The position numbers were made by a program, and so were the translations under genes. The notes under the pieces are model-generated. The model had not been told where the DNA came from. It saw nothing but the letters and a program-made list of their open reading frames with translations, and searched no databases. DNA of 64,000 nucleotides from Cornus controversa (Eukaryota > Streptophyta > Magnoliopsida > Cornales > Cornaceae). Each line of letters opens with the position of its first letter. The stretch's first letter is position 1. The stretch lies in NCBI GenBank assembly GCA_026545225.1, contig CM048849.1:13957541-14021540 (forward strand). The letters run 5' to 3'. Below, piece after piece: positions 22,172 to 32,833 of the stretch.

Positions 22172-22744
22172 TTATTCGTATGTCCAGGCAAAGACATCTC
22201 TATACTTCTTGAGTAACAGTACCAGCAAGTCTCGTGTCTCTTTCTTCAAATGTTTACATGCATATGTAATTCACGGGGCTCCCTCATTAGCCAGGTCAAC
22301 TTCATCGAGCTCTGACGCATCATGAAGCTCTTGTGTCACCCAACTTTCACTAGCCTCGAAGGGATCAAATATTCTGGGGAGGAACTTGAACCCCTCGCAC
22401 TATCATAAATGATATGCCACTCTTCCATCCGGGAAGAAGTAATGTTTAATGGTGTACGCCATTTTACGCAGGAGTACCATGGGCTTTACCTCAGCCTTTT
22501 GGGGTTCGAACTTGTTAGGGCTCAACTTTGACTTCTTTGCGCTTCGCACGGGCTCGGGCTGCAAATCCTTCCACTTGGGTAGCGAGGTAGCGCAAAACTT
22601 TGTGAGTACCCCAGCTTCTTCGTTGAGCTCTTGGAAGAATTTGGCTTCAGCCATGTGTACCTCTCTTGCCAGAAATGGCCAATTCAAACATGGGACCGTG
22701 ACGTTTTTCCCTTTTAGAGTCCTTTTTATACACTGATGATATGA

Positions 22745-23173
22745 CTACGAGACCACCCTGAACTCATGCATCCATTCTCGCCTGATCAAAAGATGATACG
22801 AGGTCTTCGCATCTATAATGTGAAACTTGGTAAGGGCTGAAAACTTGCCAATCTTGAGTTGGGCCACCACGTAACCCTCAGTCTTTAGCGAGCTGCTAGT
22901 AAATCCTATAATCTCAATGGGTTTCTGTACCAAGCGATCTCTTTGCAAACCAACTCTTTCAAAAATGGATAGAGGCATCACATTCAAAAATGAGCCATTA
23001 TCCATAAATACTCTCTTCAACTCAACCCCATTAAGCACAGCAGGGACGTACAACGGCCGATTGTGCGGTATTTGGACTTGCTTATCAAACTCCATGAATG
23101 TAACTGCCCTTTTTGTATCGGGCGATTCAAACACCTCACTCATCGAGGGCATTTCCTGCACTAGCTCGCCCAT
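22745..23173 (-). pseudogene. E2 protease region
   Basis: An open frame of 142 codons with RVFMDNGSFLNVMPLSIFERV. This fits the Tat/Athila protease site, where D-x-GS replaces the common DTG. The stretch IIDAKTSYHLLIRREWMHEF is the second conserved block (LLGRPWLH-like). It follows gag and precedes RT. Confidence 0.8.
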
Positions 23174-23203
23174 AACTCGTACGAGGACCCTCGCAACTTC
23201 CTT

Positions 23204-24370
23204 CTAGGCAAGAGATGACAATCCAAGCTGGTCCAGAACCATCCTAATGTGCGGCTCCTCTAATAAATTAAAAGCCTGGCTATATTCCTCATCCATCAAC
23301 GTTACTACCAGTGCTTGGGGGTCAAGTCCTTCATCTTCTTCGTGTGATACTAACATCGCCACTACATTTTCCTCGTGAGCAGGATATTGGTTACTCCTGA
23401 CATCGGGTGGATCCAAAGTTAACTCTTTCTTCACGATCCGCTGCTGAACCATGTTTCTCAAGGCCCAACAATCGTACGTCAGGTGGTGGTAGTGGCAATG
23501 ATACATGCAGAAGTGTGAGTCGCGCTTCTGCTCGGGTGTGGGTAGGGTCTCCACCTCTGGTAGTATAATCAACCCATCAGCTATCCATTGATTAACAACT
23601 GCCATTACCTACTCGGGGGGGGGGGGGGGGGCGGGGAGGGTAAGGGAAAGGTGGCGGCAAAGAATTCAGATGTCGAGGCGCCTGTCCCCCTGTCACTCTT
23701 TTGGTGTTACGCTCCTCGGCGACTAACATCATAGGCCTGCACCTCCCTCGATTCTCCTCTGCTATCAAGTTTCCGATAATGGCAGTTACATCCTTTGCTA
23801 AATTTCTTGCTGTAGTGATCAGCTCAGCGAATGAGTGCAATTTGAGATTAACCAAATGAATTCAATAATCTCTTTGCATCCCCTATACGCAAATTTTAGC
23901 CATCTCTTCTTCATTGGTATTTTCATAACACTCCATAGCTTGATTATGGAAGCGTCGGACATAATCGGATAGGGCCTCGTGCTGCCCCTAGACCTCCTTT
24001 ATCAAAGAGAGAGTAATAATCTTTTCCTCTGCTTGGAAGAACTTGGCATGGAAGTGTGCAACGGGTTGTCCCCAAGTGATTATAGAGCTTGGCTCTAAAT
24101 TAATATACCACTTGTAAACTCTATCCGTTAGAGTTTTAGAGAACTCCCGCAGTCGAACATTATGATCGTGGGCGTGTCTCCACAAAGATTCAATGAATCT
24201 CACCATATGCTCATGCGGATTCCCTTTCTTTCGTTAAATTTCATAAATTTAGGTTACAAAATGCCTTCAGGATAAGGGAGGGCAGCTACAGCTCGGGAAT
24301 ACCGCTGCTCAGCCTCTATATCCAAGACTTGATCATTCCGTTCATCACTCAGAAGGGCTAGAACCTCTGC
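23204..24370 (-). pseudogene. E2 gag
   Basis: The text at 23988-24206 (LREFSKTLTDRVYKWYINLE, then ITWGQPVAHFHAKFF) is the retrotransposon gag core found in Tat and Athila elements. Downstream are a proline-rich segment encoded by the G/C run at 23615-23631, and CMYHCHYHHLTYDCWALRN, a C-x2-H-type zinc-binding segment typical of Tat gag. The frame changes at the homopolymer. No intact frame spans the protein. Confidence 0.8.
23615..23631. repeat. 17-base G homopolymer in E2 gag
   Basis: Seventeen consecutive G on the plus strand are followed by C, GGGG, A and GGG. On the coding (minus) strand it encodes prolines. The gag frame before it (23592-23855) and after it (23204-23605) differ, so length slippage here broke or shifts the frame. 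Confidence 0.85.
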
Positions 24371-24882
24371 TACCATGGCATAAGGGGCTGTTAGGGGGTC
24401 TGGCTCGACCTTGGTGGGGGGTATGTCACCCTGCGGGTCTGTTTATACAGATGCTCTACTTCTAGAGGAGTAGTAAATAGTGTTTATCATACCGAGACGC
24501 GGCGCAGAGCTGGGGCTCTTCGAGAGCCACAAAACAATGATTCGAGGATCACGATTCTTAAACGCCTTAGAGAATCAACATAGGCGAATGCTTGTACCAG
24601 CGTGACCGCTTCTCGCTCGTCATCAACCCTTTACCTATTGAACGCCTCAGAGAATCTGGGCTTGATTTTGTTCGAGCTGATCCATACGATGGGATAGCTC
24701 GGTAGTCGGTACTTCTTCCTTGAGACAACCGCGATGCGGAATGAGCCCGCAACACAGAGCGAGATCTATGATCCGGTGCCAGCAGTACGTTGCTCGCGCT
24801 CTGCCCTGGAGGGACCTCGCGGTTAACGGGCTGTGCTTGGCTCACTGGCTTGTTGTGCAGACTCATAGTGGCAAAGATTGCT

Positions 24883-24900
24883 TCCCCAGTGAAGTTGCCA
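24883..24900 (-). other. E2 primer binding site
   Basis: The minus strand reads TGGCAACTTCACTGGGGA, two bases from the LTR start at 24903. It resembles the TGGCGACTC-type site I know from Tat elements. I do not assign the primer tRNA. Confidence 0.65.
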
Positions 24901-24902
24901 AA

Positions 24903-25102
24903 TGTTTGTAGTAGGTTCTGTTAAATTGAAGTCAAACTTTCCACGATGATGGTCGCCAGAGAGCGGGTCCCGGTGGGAGTCCAAGCTATCATAGAGGGGT
25001 CCATTGTTTTACGTTGATCATAAGAAGATGAGAGGAATTCGGTAGGAAAAAGAGGAAATCTGGGGTGTATTGGAGATTACTTGAGAAAAAGGTTCTTTTT
25101 GT
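24903..25102 (-). repeat. E2 5' LTR fragment (right copy, truncated)
   Basis: It matches 15693-15892 with few differences. It stops abruptly after GGTTCTTTTTGT, where unrelated sequence begins. Confidence 0.9.
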
Positions 25103-27211
25103 GATATTTATATGTGTAGATTGAGCCTATGTGAAGCATGCTAATTAATACATGTTCAGCTATGTGTTGTTTCGTATGCATAGGTGGATTTTATGCATTG
25201 GTTATATATATATATATATATATATGTGTGTGATTATATATTGAGGTAGTAGTGAAAATGCATGCTAAGTATGATTATAGTGCATTTGAAAAGCATGATA
25301 TTAATGTGCTAAGTGTTATATATGTGCGACATACTTATATGGGTGACAAAATATATATGTGGTTATATATTGTGGATGAAAAATGCACGCTAGTTATTTG
25401 TAGTAAGTGTATGCATTGAGTGAAGCATGATAATATTTATGCTAGTATATGTGCATAGGTGATTTATATGCATGATTTGACATATACGTGATTATATGTG
25501 GGTTTATGTGAGTTAAATACATGCTACCTTTATATAAAGAATGTGTGCATTGGTGAAGCATAATTAAAATATGCTTAAGTGAGATTTGTGAGCATATGCG
25601 AACTATATGCTAGACTTTTCATGTATAGGTGAATATACGTGTGGCTTGGTGAAGATGAAATGTATGTAATGTTCCTTTTTAACTAGCTTTTGTATTGTGA
25701 AGCATGAAATTTAAATGTTTGATCCATATATGTCCAAAATGCTTGTATGGGGACGTTGTGAGAAGGACGGGGAAAAGTGGAGGAGTAATATTTTCACTTT
25801 GGAGTATGTGATGACTCGGTGAAAATCTTGAAAGGGTCTTATCACTTGGTAGGACTGATGTTTTTAGTGGTGCATTCCAAAATTATCTCATCACCTGGTA
25901 GGACTGATGTTCTCGGTGGTGCGTATTGAGGTAATCTCACGACTTGGTAGGATCGATGTTCTCAGTGGTGTATTCTGAAATTATCTTATCACTTGGTAGG
26001 ACCAATGTTCTCAATGGTGTATTTCAAAATTATCTCACCACTTAGTAGGACTGATGTTCTCAGTGGTGCATTCTGAAATGATCTCATCACCTGGTAGGAC
26101 CGATGTTCTCGGTGATGTAAATTCCAAAATTGTGTGGGAAGTATCTCAGTCACATGATTGGTTGGGAATCATGTTAGGGTATCGGGTTAAGTCCGAGAGT
26201 GAGACAAGTGTGTGAACTTACTTACATTATCTATTGTGAGACATGCTATGTGTTTAATGCATTCTTATATATGCTTTTTTTGTGATGGAATATGATATAT
26301 GTTGGATGTCTATTGCTTTCGAGCATGTTGTATCGTTTAAATGCATCTTCATTGCATTTGAGATTGCTACTTGTCGAATAGGGGATGTGATGATTGATTT
26401 ATATTATTTTATGTAAATAGACATATATGTTCTTTATACATATTGGTGCTGGATGTTTTCTGCTTTCAAGCATGTTGAAAATGATTTCAAAAATCCTGGG
26501 TAGTTGGCTTATATGTTCATATGTGCTAGAATTGCCATATGCATTATTGGTTCATGTATGCTAGGTGGAGCATGATTTAAATATTGTGATATATTTAAAT
26601 GTGTATGTTTTTGAGAATATGTGAGGATCAACTTGCTGCAACATTGATAGTATGGTTCGACATACCTTGTTAGGCTTTTGAGCTCACCCCCCTCCTAGGT
26701 TTTGCAGGTATTGCTGATTATGGAGTCAGTTGGGGGACTGATAGTACTGGTGGTAGAGATGGTGGTTAAATTTCTTAGAATTGATTGTATGTCCAGGATA
26801 TTAGATAGATGTTATACATTTGGATTAAATGTAACTGGACATTGTATGTTGGGTAACTTATCTTATTTGTACATTTCATTTGATGTATGTATATGAGAAT
26901 GACATTCAAGGACTGAGACATATTTTCACTTGTAATATGCATGTTGTAGGAATATTGGGGGGACACGTGCCTAGAAGTGTCCATTTTGAATTTAGGATGT
27001 GTATGTTGGGGGGACACATGCCCAGAAGTGTTTATTTTAAGTTTAAAGTATGAATGACATATCAGGATCTGATTTATTCAAATGGGTGATACCCAATTTT
27101 CTTCAAAATAATAGGAAATTGAGATTGTATGATCAGGTGATGGTTATATCGTGAGGGTGATCTCATGGAGTCATACCTCAATTTTTAGGCCTCAGGAACT
27201 GGGGCCTGACA
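25103..27211 (+). mobile_element. LTR fragment related to the 32-36 kb insert
   Basis: AT-rich sequence with many GTGAAGCATG-like words, ending CCTGACA. Its last 260 bp (about 26950-27170) closely match 35560-35765: the words GGGGGGACAC, AGTGTCCATTTTGA, ATCAGGATCTGATTTATT and ATATCGTGAGGGTGATCTCA occur in the same order. The left end is cut by the junction with E2, so the LTR start is missing. There is no coding sequence. Confidence 0.7.
25845..26125 (+). repeat. six-copy minisatellite in the LTR fragment
   Basis: Six units of about 48 bp, each with TGGTAGGACTGATGTTCTC and GGTGCATTCTGAAAT. The array at 42408-42605 in another LTR has a related unit in inverted orientation, so it seems to belong to the LTR family. 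Confidence 0.85.
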
Positions 27212-28010
27212 GAGGCGATCCATTACTAATTTCTCTCAAATAGAAGGGGAGCAATTTTATGATACTTGGGAGAGATATGGTGATTTGCTTAGGAAGTGTC
27301 CCCATCATGATATTCCTAAGTGGTAAGTTGTACAATTTTTGTATGATGGGCTAATAGACTCTTATAGGAAAATGATAGATGCATCTTGTGGGGGTATGTT
27401 CATACTTAAGAATGAGGATGAGGCATGGACATTGTTTGTGAATTTGAGTGAAAATTTTACATAACACGATTTTGCCAGTCGAGTTCGAACAAATAGTTCT
27501 CGTAAGATTGTAAGAAATTTTGAAATAGGCAAATCACTCGATGTCTCCACGAAAGTGGATGAATTATCAAGAAAAGTGGATCAACTCATGGCGGCTAGTC
27601 CATCCTTAAACAATCCAGTCCCTCAGTCCCAAGCGCCAGTCCCTAGGTCACATTTTTAGTTTGGTCATCAATCTACTCATCCTTCTTCCAATTTTGTGCC
27701 TCAAAATCAATATTATCATCAAACTTCTCAGTCTCCACCTTGGAGTTTAGTGTTTGAGGATAAAGTGTTAGCGACATTAGATAAACTTGACGCCCACACT
27801 CAGTTACTCGAAGTTAACACTTAGTAACTTTATTCCCACTCTTAATCCATAACCAATTTAGAAGCTCTAATGGGGCAGCTAGCTAACACTTTGAACCGTA
27901 GAGAGGAATGAAAGTTGCCAAGTCAGCCAGTAGCTAATCCTAGAAGGCAATATGCAATTGATGATGCTACAGCCAATGGCCATCACTACGAGCATGTCAG
28001 GCTGTTACCA
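27212..28010 (+). pseudogene. E3: Athila-like gag fragment
   Basis: The plus frame starts abruptly at ITNFSQIEGEQFYDTWERY and continues with DLLRKCPHHDIPKW, LYDGLIDSYRKMIDASCGG and KVDELSRKVDQLM. This is the Athila/Tat gag pattern (EGE.FYEAWERYKDLLRKCPHH). Stops occur after PKW and in the NFT region. The gag N-terminus is missing because an LTR fragment abuts directly. Confidence 0.87.
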
Positions 28011-28027
28011 CCTTAAGGAGTGGGAAA

Positions 28028-29026
28028 ATGATAAATAATAAAGTGGAAGAAAAGAGGGAGGTTGAGAGTGAAGTGGGAAAGAGTCCTAATCTGGATTTTA
28101 AAGTTAATAAGGCAACACCTTCTACACCTATTCCAACTTTTACGACAACATTTGAGCCCAAAGCTCCATTCCCTACACGTCTCCAAGAGGTGGCACCTTT
28201 TGGGAAAGAAGGGGAGAAAATGCAAGATATGATGGAAGTTTTTAAGTAAGTAAAAATAAATCTTCCTTTCATTAATGCTATAAAACAAATTCCAGCATAT
28301 ACAAAGTTATTGAAAGATTTATGCACTCAAAAACGTAATTCAAAGGGTAGTGTCCCAAAGAAAATCTTTCTCGCTGAGCAAGTAAGTTCAATTATTCAGC
28401 ATAACACTCCCCCTAAGTTCAAAGATCTAGGTGCTCCTACTATTTCTTGTATTATCGGTGTTCATCAGGTTTATAGGGCACTCCTTGACTTAGGAGCTAA
28501 TGTTAATCTACTACCTTGTTATGTGTATTTGCAATTAGGGTTGGGAGAGCTTCAACCCACGTTAGTTGTATTGCAACTTGCTAATCAATCTATGAAGCAA
28601 CCACGTGGTATAATTGAAGATGTCATAATTAAGGTGGACAAGTTCTATTTTCCTGTGGATTTCATTGTTCTTGACACAGAACTTGGCCCTAACCCAAAGA
28701 AATCTATTCTAGTGATTCTCGATCGTCCTTTCTTAGCCATGGCTAATGCAAACATTAATTGTCGTACTAGAGCCATGGATATTTCTTTTGGAAACATGAA
28801 AGTGAAATTGAATATCTTTAATGCCACTCCACATTCCCCTAATGAGTTTGAGTGCTTTGTTTTAGATGTCATAGAGGAGTCTGTTGTGGAATCAGTTCCC
28901 CCTATCTTGCCTAAAGACTCTTTAGACACTTGTTTGACTCATTTTGGTTGTGAGAGCTTTGATGTAAGGCAACACATTAGTGAAAGTACTTCCTTACTGC
29001 ATGTCACTAGTTTAGATTCTCCATAA
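28028..29026 (+). pseudogene. E3: Athila-like gag end and protease
   Basis: The last 238 codons are open. They contain ALLDLGANVNLLPCYVYLQL, the Athila protease site (DLGASVNLLP form), then QPRGIIEDVIIKVDKFYFPV with DFIVLDTE, and ILDRPFLAMANANINCR. The upstream 28028-28249 frame and the INAIKQIPAYTKLLKDLCT stretch are the linker that precedes the protease in Athila polyproteins. RT, RNase H and integrase should follow but do not. Confidence 0.88.
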
Positions 29027-29966
29027 TTGAAAGAAGCTAAAGAGTTTGCACCCTTACTTCTAACTACGCTTCCCATTCCTTCCTTAGAGTCACCCTTTCA
29101 ATTTGATTTGAAGCATTTACCAATTCTTAGGATTTAATGACACTTTTCCAATTTTTAATGTACCCAATGTGTCTAGCAACCAAGAGAGTGAGCATTTAAG
29201 TGTGCTTAAGGAGCATAAGGAGACGATAAGATGGCGTATATCGGATTTAAAAGAAGACTAGGATAGATTCAAGTTTATGTCTAGCCTAGATGTTAAACTT
29301 GGCTCCTTGGTGGTATTTTGGTCCCCGTGTATGTTAGATATTTAGTGTTTTTGGTAGTTTAGTAGGATTTATTTATTATTATTTATTTATTATTATTATT
29401 TTATTTTGTTCTAGTGGTTTTGTGTTTTTGTTCATTGTGTAAAAAAAAAAATTGCCTTCCATTCTCTGACTATGTATGTAGTACCAATTCTATATTTTGT
29501 CATATGGTTGATAAAGTTGATGATTTCCGTTTACTAATGTTTGGTTTCAATACCAAATACTATCGAGATTGCTTCAACAAAGTATGGCTTTACTAAGGAA
29601 AAGCAACCCCTTTGTACTCTATACGTTAGAGTGTCTGGATAATTAATATCTTATCACATATACATCTTGGAAAATTGGGAACCACCAATTCAGAGAATGA
29701 ATGAAAAAAAAATTAGCTGCTTGTTTTATGAATTTTAGTTTTTTTATTTTCCTTATTATTGCCCCCATTCATTTCACTTGGCTTGTATAGTGGTGTCTTT
29801 TGACAGGATGTTGCATCCAAGTTTGGGTGGAACACCATTGTTAACTTCAAGCTACTGGTTTGCTATCTGTCCACTCCATTATTTATGGTAATATCGTTTT
29901 GACTCTCATCTATGTTTTTCTTCCGTGTTCATTGAGGACATTATACCATTCAAGTTTGGGGGAAGA
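29027..29966 (+). other. E3 region with pol deleted, ending in a polypurine-like tract
   Basis: After the protease only scraps remain: VLKEHKETIRWRISDLK near 29200 recalls the start of Athila RT. Then comes non-coding sequence with CATTGAGGACATTATACC followed by CAAGTTTGGGGGAAGA at 29951-29966, the usual Athila polypurine region. About 3 kb of pol is absent. Confidence 0.6.
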
Positions 29967-31033
29967 TGATACATTTCATGTGTTTTAAATATAAAGGTGA
30001 AGTAGTGGCATGTTTTAGGGAACTTTTTATTTTATTGATTGTTAGGAATTGTTTGGTAGTTTTCTTTTTATAGGTTGTTTTGTTTTAACATCAATCAAGA
30101 GTTTAATACTTTATGTAGGTTCTTGACTTGCAATTGTAGAGTATGTGTAAAATTTTTAGAAACTATGGTTTGAATGCAGTGGTTTAAATCTATATTTGCA
30201 TTGACATGACTTGTAGTGGTTGACTCTAGTTCTTTTCACAAGCACACTAATAGAGTTGGTGGGGTATGTACTTGGCTTTGAGTAGTCAGTTATGTGTGCT
30301 GACTATAAGTTGGTAGAGAATAAATATTTTAAGCATGCTACACTTGTAAAAAAAATAAAAAAAATAAAAAAAAATTAACTTGTGGTTTGTGGCCGTTTTG
30401 GTTCAAGTCATTAGGTTCGTCGGGGTATCTTGAAACCTGGTGCCCTAAAGTAATTTGGTTTGGGAGTCACTGACTGAAAGCTTGCTACATAAATCAATTC
30501 AAAAGCCTAATAAACCTGGGCAATGTTCATTGGTTAGTCTGTGGTTTGTGGCCGTTTTGGTTCAAGTTATTAGGTCCGTCGGGTTATCTTGAAACCTAGT
30601 GCCCTAAAGCCATTTGGTTTGGGAGTCACAGGCTGAAAGCTCGCTACATGGATCAATTTCTTAAGCCTAATAAACCTGGGCATTGCACAACCATAAAAAA
30701 ATAAAAAATAAAAAATAATAATAATAAATTTTGCATGTGTTCATGTTTTGAGTGATAAATTCAATAGGGGATCCAATAAATTGAAGGGATTTGTAATTGC
30801 TCACTCAAGGTAGGGTTAAACCACATTAATGAATGCTAGTTAACTTTTCACGAGTGGGCTAGAGTTAGTTTCTTTGAGATATGTTGATGTAAATTGTGAC
30901 TGAGAACCATTGTTTTGAATTATGGGATTTAGGGATTTGAAAGTATTCTTGAAAGCAAGTCTTTTAACTACATTTTGTAGTCTTCATCTTGATCAATGTT
31001 TGAAACATGGAGTTTTGCATGTTTGTTGGTAAC
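29967..31033 (+). repeat. candidate E3 3' LTR
   Basis: It begins TGATACATTTC immediately after the purine tract. It contains a 159-bp tandem duplication and A-rich stretches. The 3' end is not defined and no second LTR is present, so the call rests on position only. Confidence 0.45.
30381..30690 (+). repeat. 159-bp direct tandem duplication
   Basis: The two copies start TGTGGTTTGTGGCCG at 30381 and 30540. Both include GGTTCAAGT, the GGTATCTTGAAACC-like word, GCCCTAAAG and CCTAATAAACCTGGGCA, with scattered substitutions. Confidence 0.88.
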
Positions 31034-31130
31034 TGACATGCCCTGATTTCTATTCTCTCAAAACCAAGGGTGATTGGATTGTCACAACACCAGCTCATCT
31101 TTCAAACCTCACTATGGTACCATACTAAGT
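31034..31130. repeat. short LTR-start-like fragment
   Basis: TGACATGCCCTGATTTC resembles the LTR start TGTCACGCCCCGATTTC at 31131, and a CCAAGGGT word also recurs. It may be a 97-bp remnant of a related LTR. Weak evidence. Confidence 0.4.
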
Positions 31131-31319
31131 TGTCACGCCCCGATTTCCATTCCTCGGGAACCGAGGGTTAACAATGTTTCCTCATCACCATCACCTCACA
31201 CCAACACCTTACACTTGTGGAAGCTTAAATACCTACACACGTATGTCTACGCATGCCCCAACATCAACCTTAGCTAAGGCCCCACACATGGCCACACTTG
31301 CACAACACTGGTCACTAGT

Positions 31320-31565
31320 TCCTATTTTCGCATAATCGAAAAGTGCATTTCGCACAATCGAAATTTTGATTGTCCGAAACTTGCCTTTCGCACAATCGAG
31401 ATGCTTGTGAAGTAGTATCGAAATATCTACCCTCTCTGGACTTTTCCTCCTCAGAAACCTGCATTTTCCCGATTGTGAGAAACAGCTATTTTGCACAATC
31501 AAAAACTTCGATCATGCGAAATGGTCATTTCGCACGATCAGAATACCTTCTGGCTAGATTCTTGC
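31320..31565. repeat. array of TTTCGCACAATCGA-like words in the E4 LTR
   Basis: At least six copies of a CGCACAATCG or CGATTGTGCG-like word occur in both orientations, partly spaced as inverted pairs (for example CGAAATGGTCATTTCGCAC). See the separate palindrome at 31899. Confidence 0.8.
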
Positions 31566-31898
31566 TCCCTTGCTCTTAGTCTATCTCATGCACCACAATC
31601 TACTCTAGCAACTCAAATCATCCACATACATTTATAGAACCTCTCAAACATCAAAATGATGCTATAACATCATTCATAAGGTCCAAGTACTCACACTAAT
31701 ACATTTCTCAAGGGTTACCAACTACAAAACATGTAAACCACTCAATCCCGGGACTCAACTCCTATAATTACTGGAACTTGATTCTGAGACCCATACCATT
31801 GGATAGAGAATCCAAAAATACACAAATTCAAAAAAATATACTCAATTCCGATCTAAAACGAGAAAGTTATGCCCGATTGAAGTTTGGGCACAACAGGA

Positions 31899-31940
31899 AA
31901 TTTTGATTGTGCGAAATGGCAATTTCGCACAATCAAAATT
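31899..31940. repeat. perfect palindrome, 19-bp arms
   Basis: The left arm is AATTTTGATTGTGCGAAAT, the spacer is GGCA and the right arm is its exact reverse complement. It uses the same CGCACAATC word as the array 400 bp upstream. Confidence 0.95.
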
Positions 31941-32341
31941 GCACTCTATAGAATTTCCTACAACCTCACATTTTGTCAATTTTGGGTCCAAATCTCATTC
32001 TAACCACCTAGGACCATTCCCTCAACATTAAGATCATTTATACATGATATATCATCACACACATACTCCAAATCACACATTTGGATCATTATGATCTCAC
32101 CATCCTCATACATTCTTATCAAAATGCATATATCATTGCATACATTTACAATATCCATACACCAACACATTTGTTATACATACAAGGTCCAAATGAATAT
32201 ACAAGTTACATGTAACGTGAATATAACTATAACTCAACATAATCCACATGCCACATGCCGACATGGATAGCTAAATACACATATCACCCTCAAAACCTCA
32301 AAATACACCAAAGTGCTCCAATGAGCTCCAAGTGACCAACA

Positions 32342-32489
32342 TGTAAGGACCGAGTTATTTTTGACCAGTTTCGGGTAAAATTTTGTACCGGGTTTCTTTT
32401 TTTTTTGAATTAACTAATTTTGGAAAGGTGTCAATATATATATATATATATAAAAATGGAATTATATATATATGTAGAGATGGAGGATA

Positions 32490-32522
<33 letters not shown>

Positions 32523-32796
32523 GATTATATATATATGTAGTTGGAGGAAGTATATACATATATATACGGACATATGTATGTATATATATGGTTGGAATAT
32601 TTATATTTAATTATAAAGGTAAGGAGCACATATATACTTTATATATATGTGGAAGGGCATGTGTAGTTATATACATATGTGTATATGTACGGGGTGTAAT
32701 GTGCATATGTATTATAGCATGTATAGGTAAGTGTATTGGAAATTTGTGGTATTATGTATATGTGTTATATACATATATAATAATAACATGTGGGTT

Positions 32797-32833
<37 letters not shown>

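Larger units (their letters stand above)
15693..25102 (-). mobile_element. E2: Tat-like gypsy element with antisense ORF, degenerate
   Basis: A 9.4-kb element on the minus strand. The first 200 bp (15693-15892) match 24903-25102, which are the outer ends of the two LTRs. Reading leftward from the right LTR come a primer site, gag, protease, RT, a first RNase H, a second RNase H of the archaeal-like type, and integrase. A plus-strand Plant Mobile Domain ORF lies between integrase and the left LTR. Dual RNase H and an antisense extra ORF are features described for the Tat lineage. The right LTR is cut off after 200 bp, so no target duplication can be tested. Confidence 0.85.

Noticed and set aside
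32383..32830. 75- and 136-codon Ile/Tyr-rich frames
   Set aside because: Translation of TA microsatellite.
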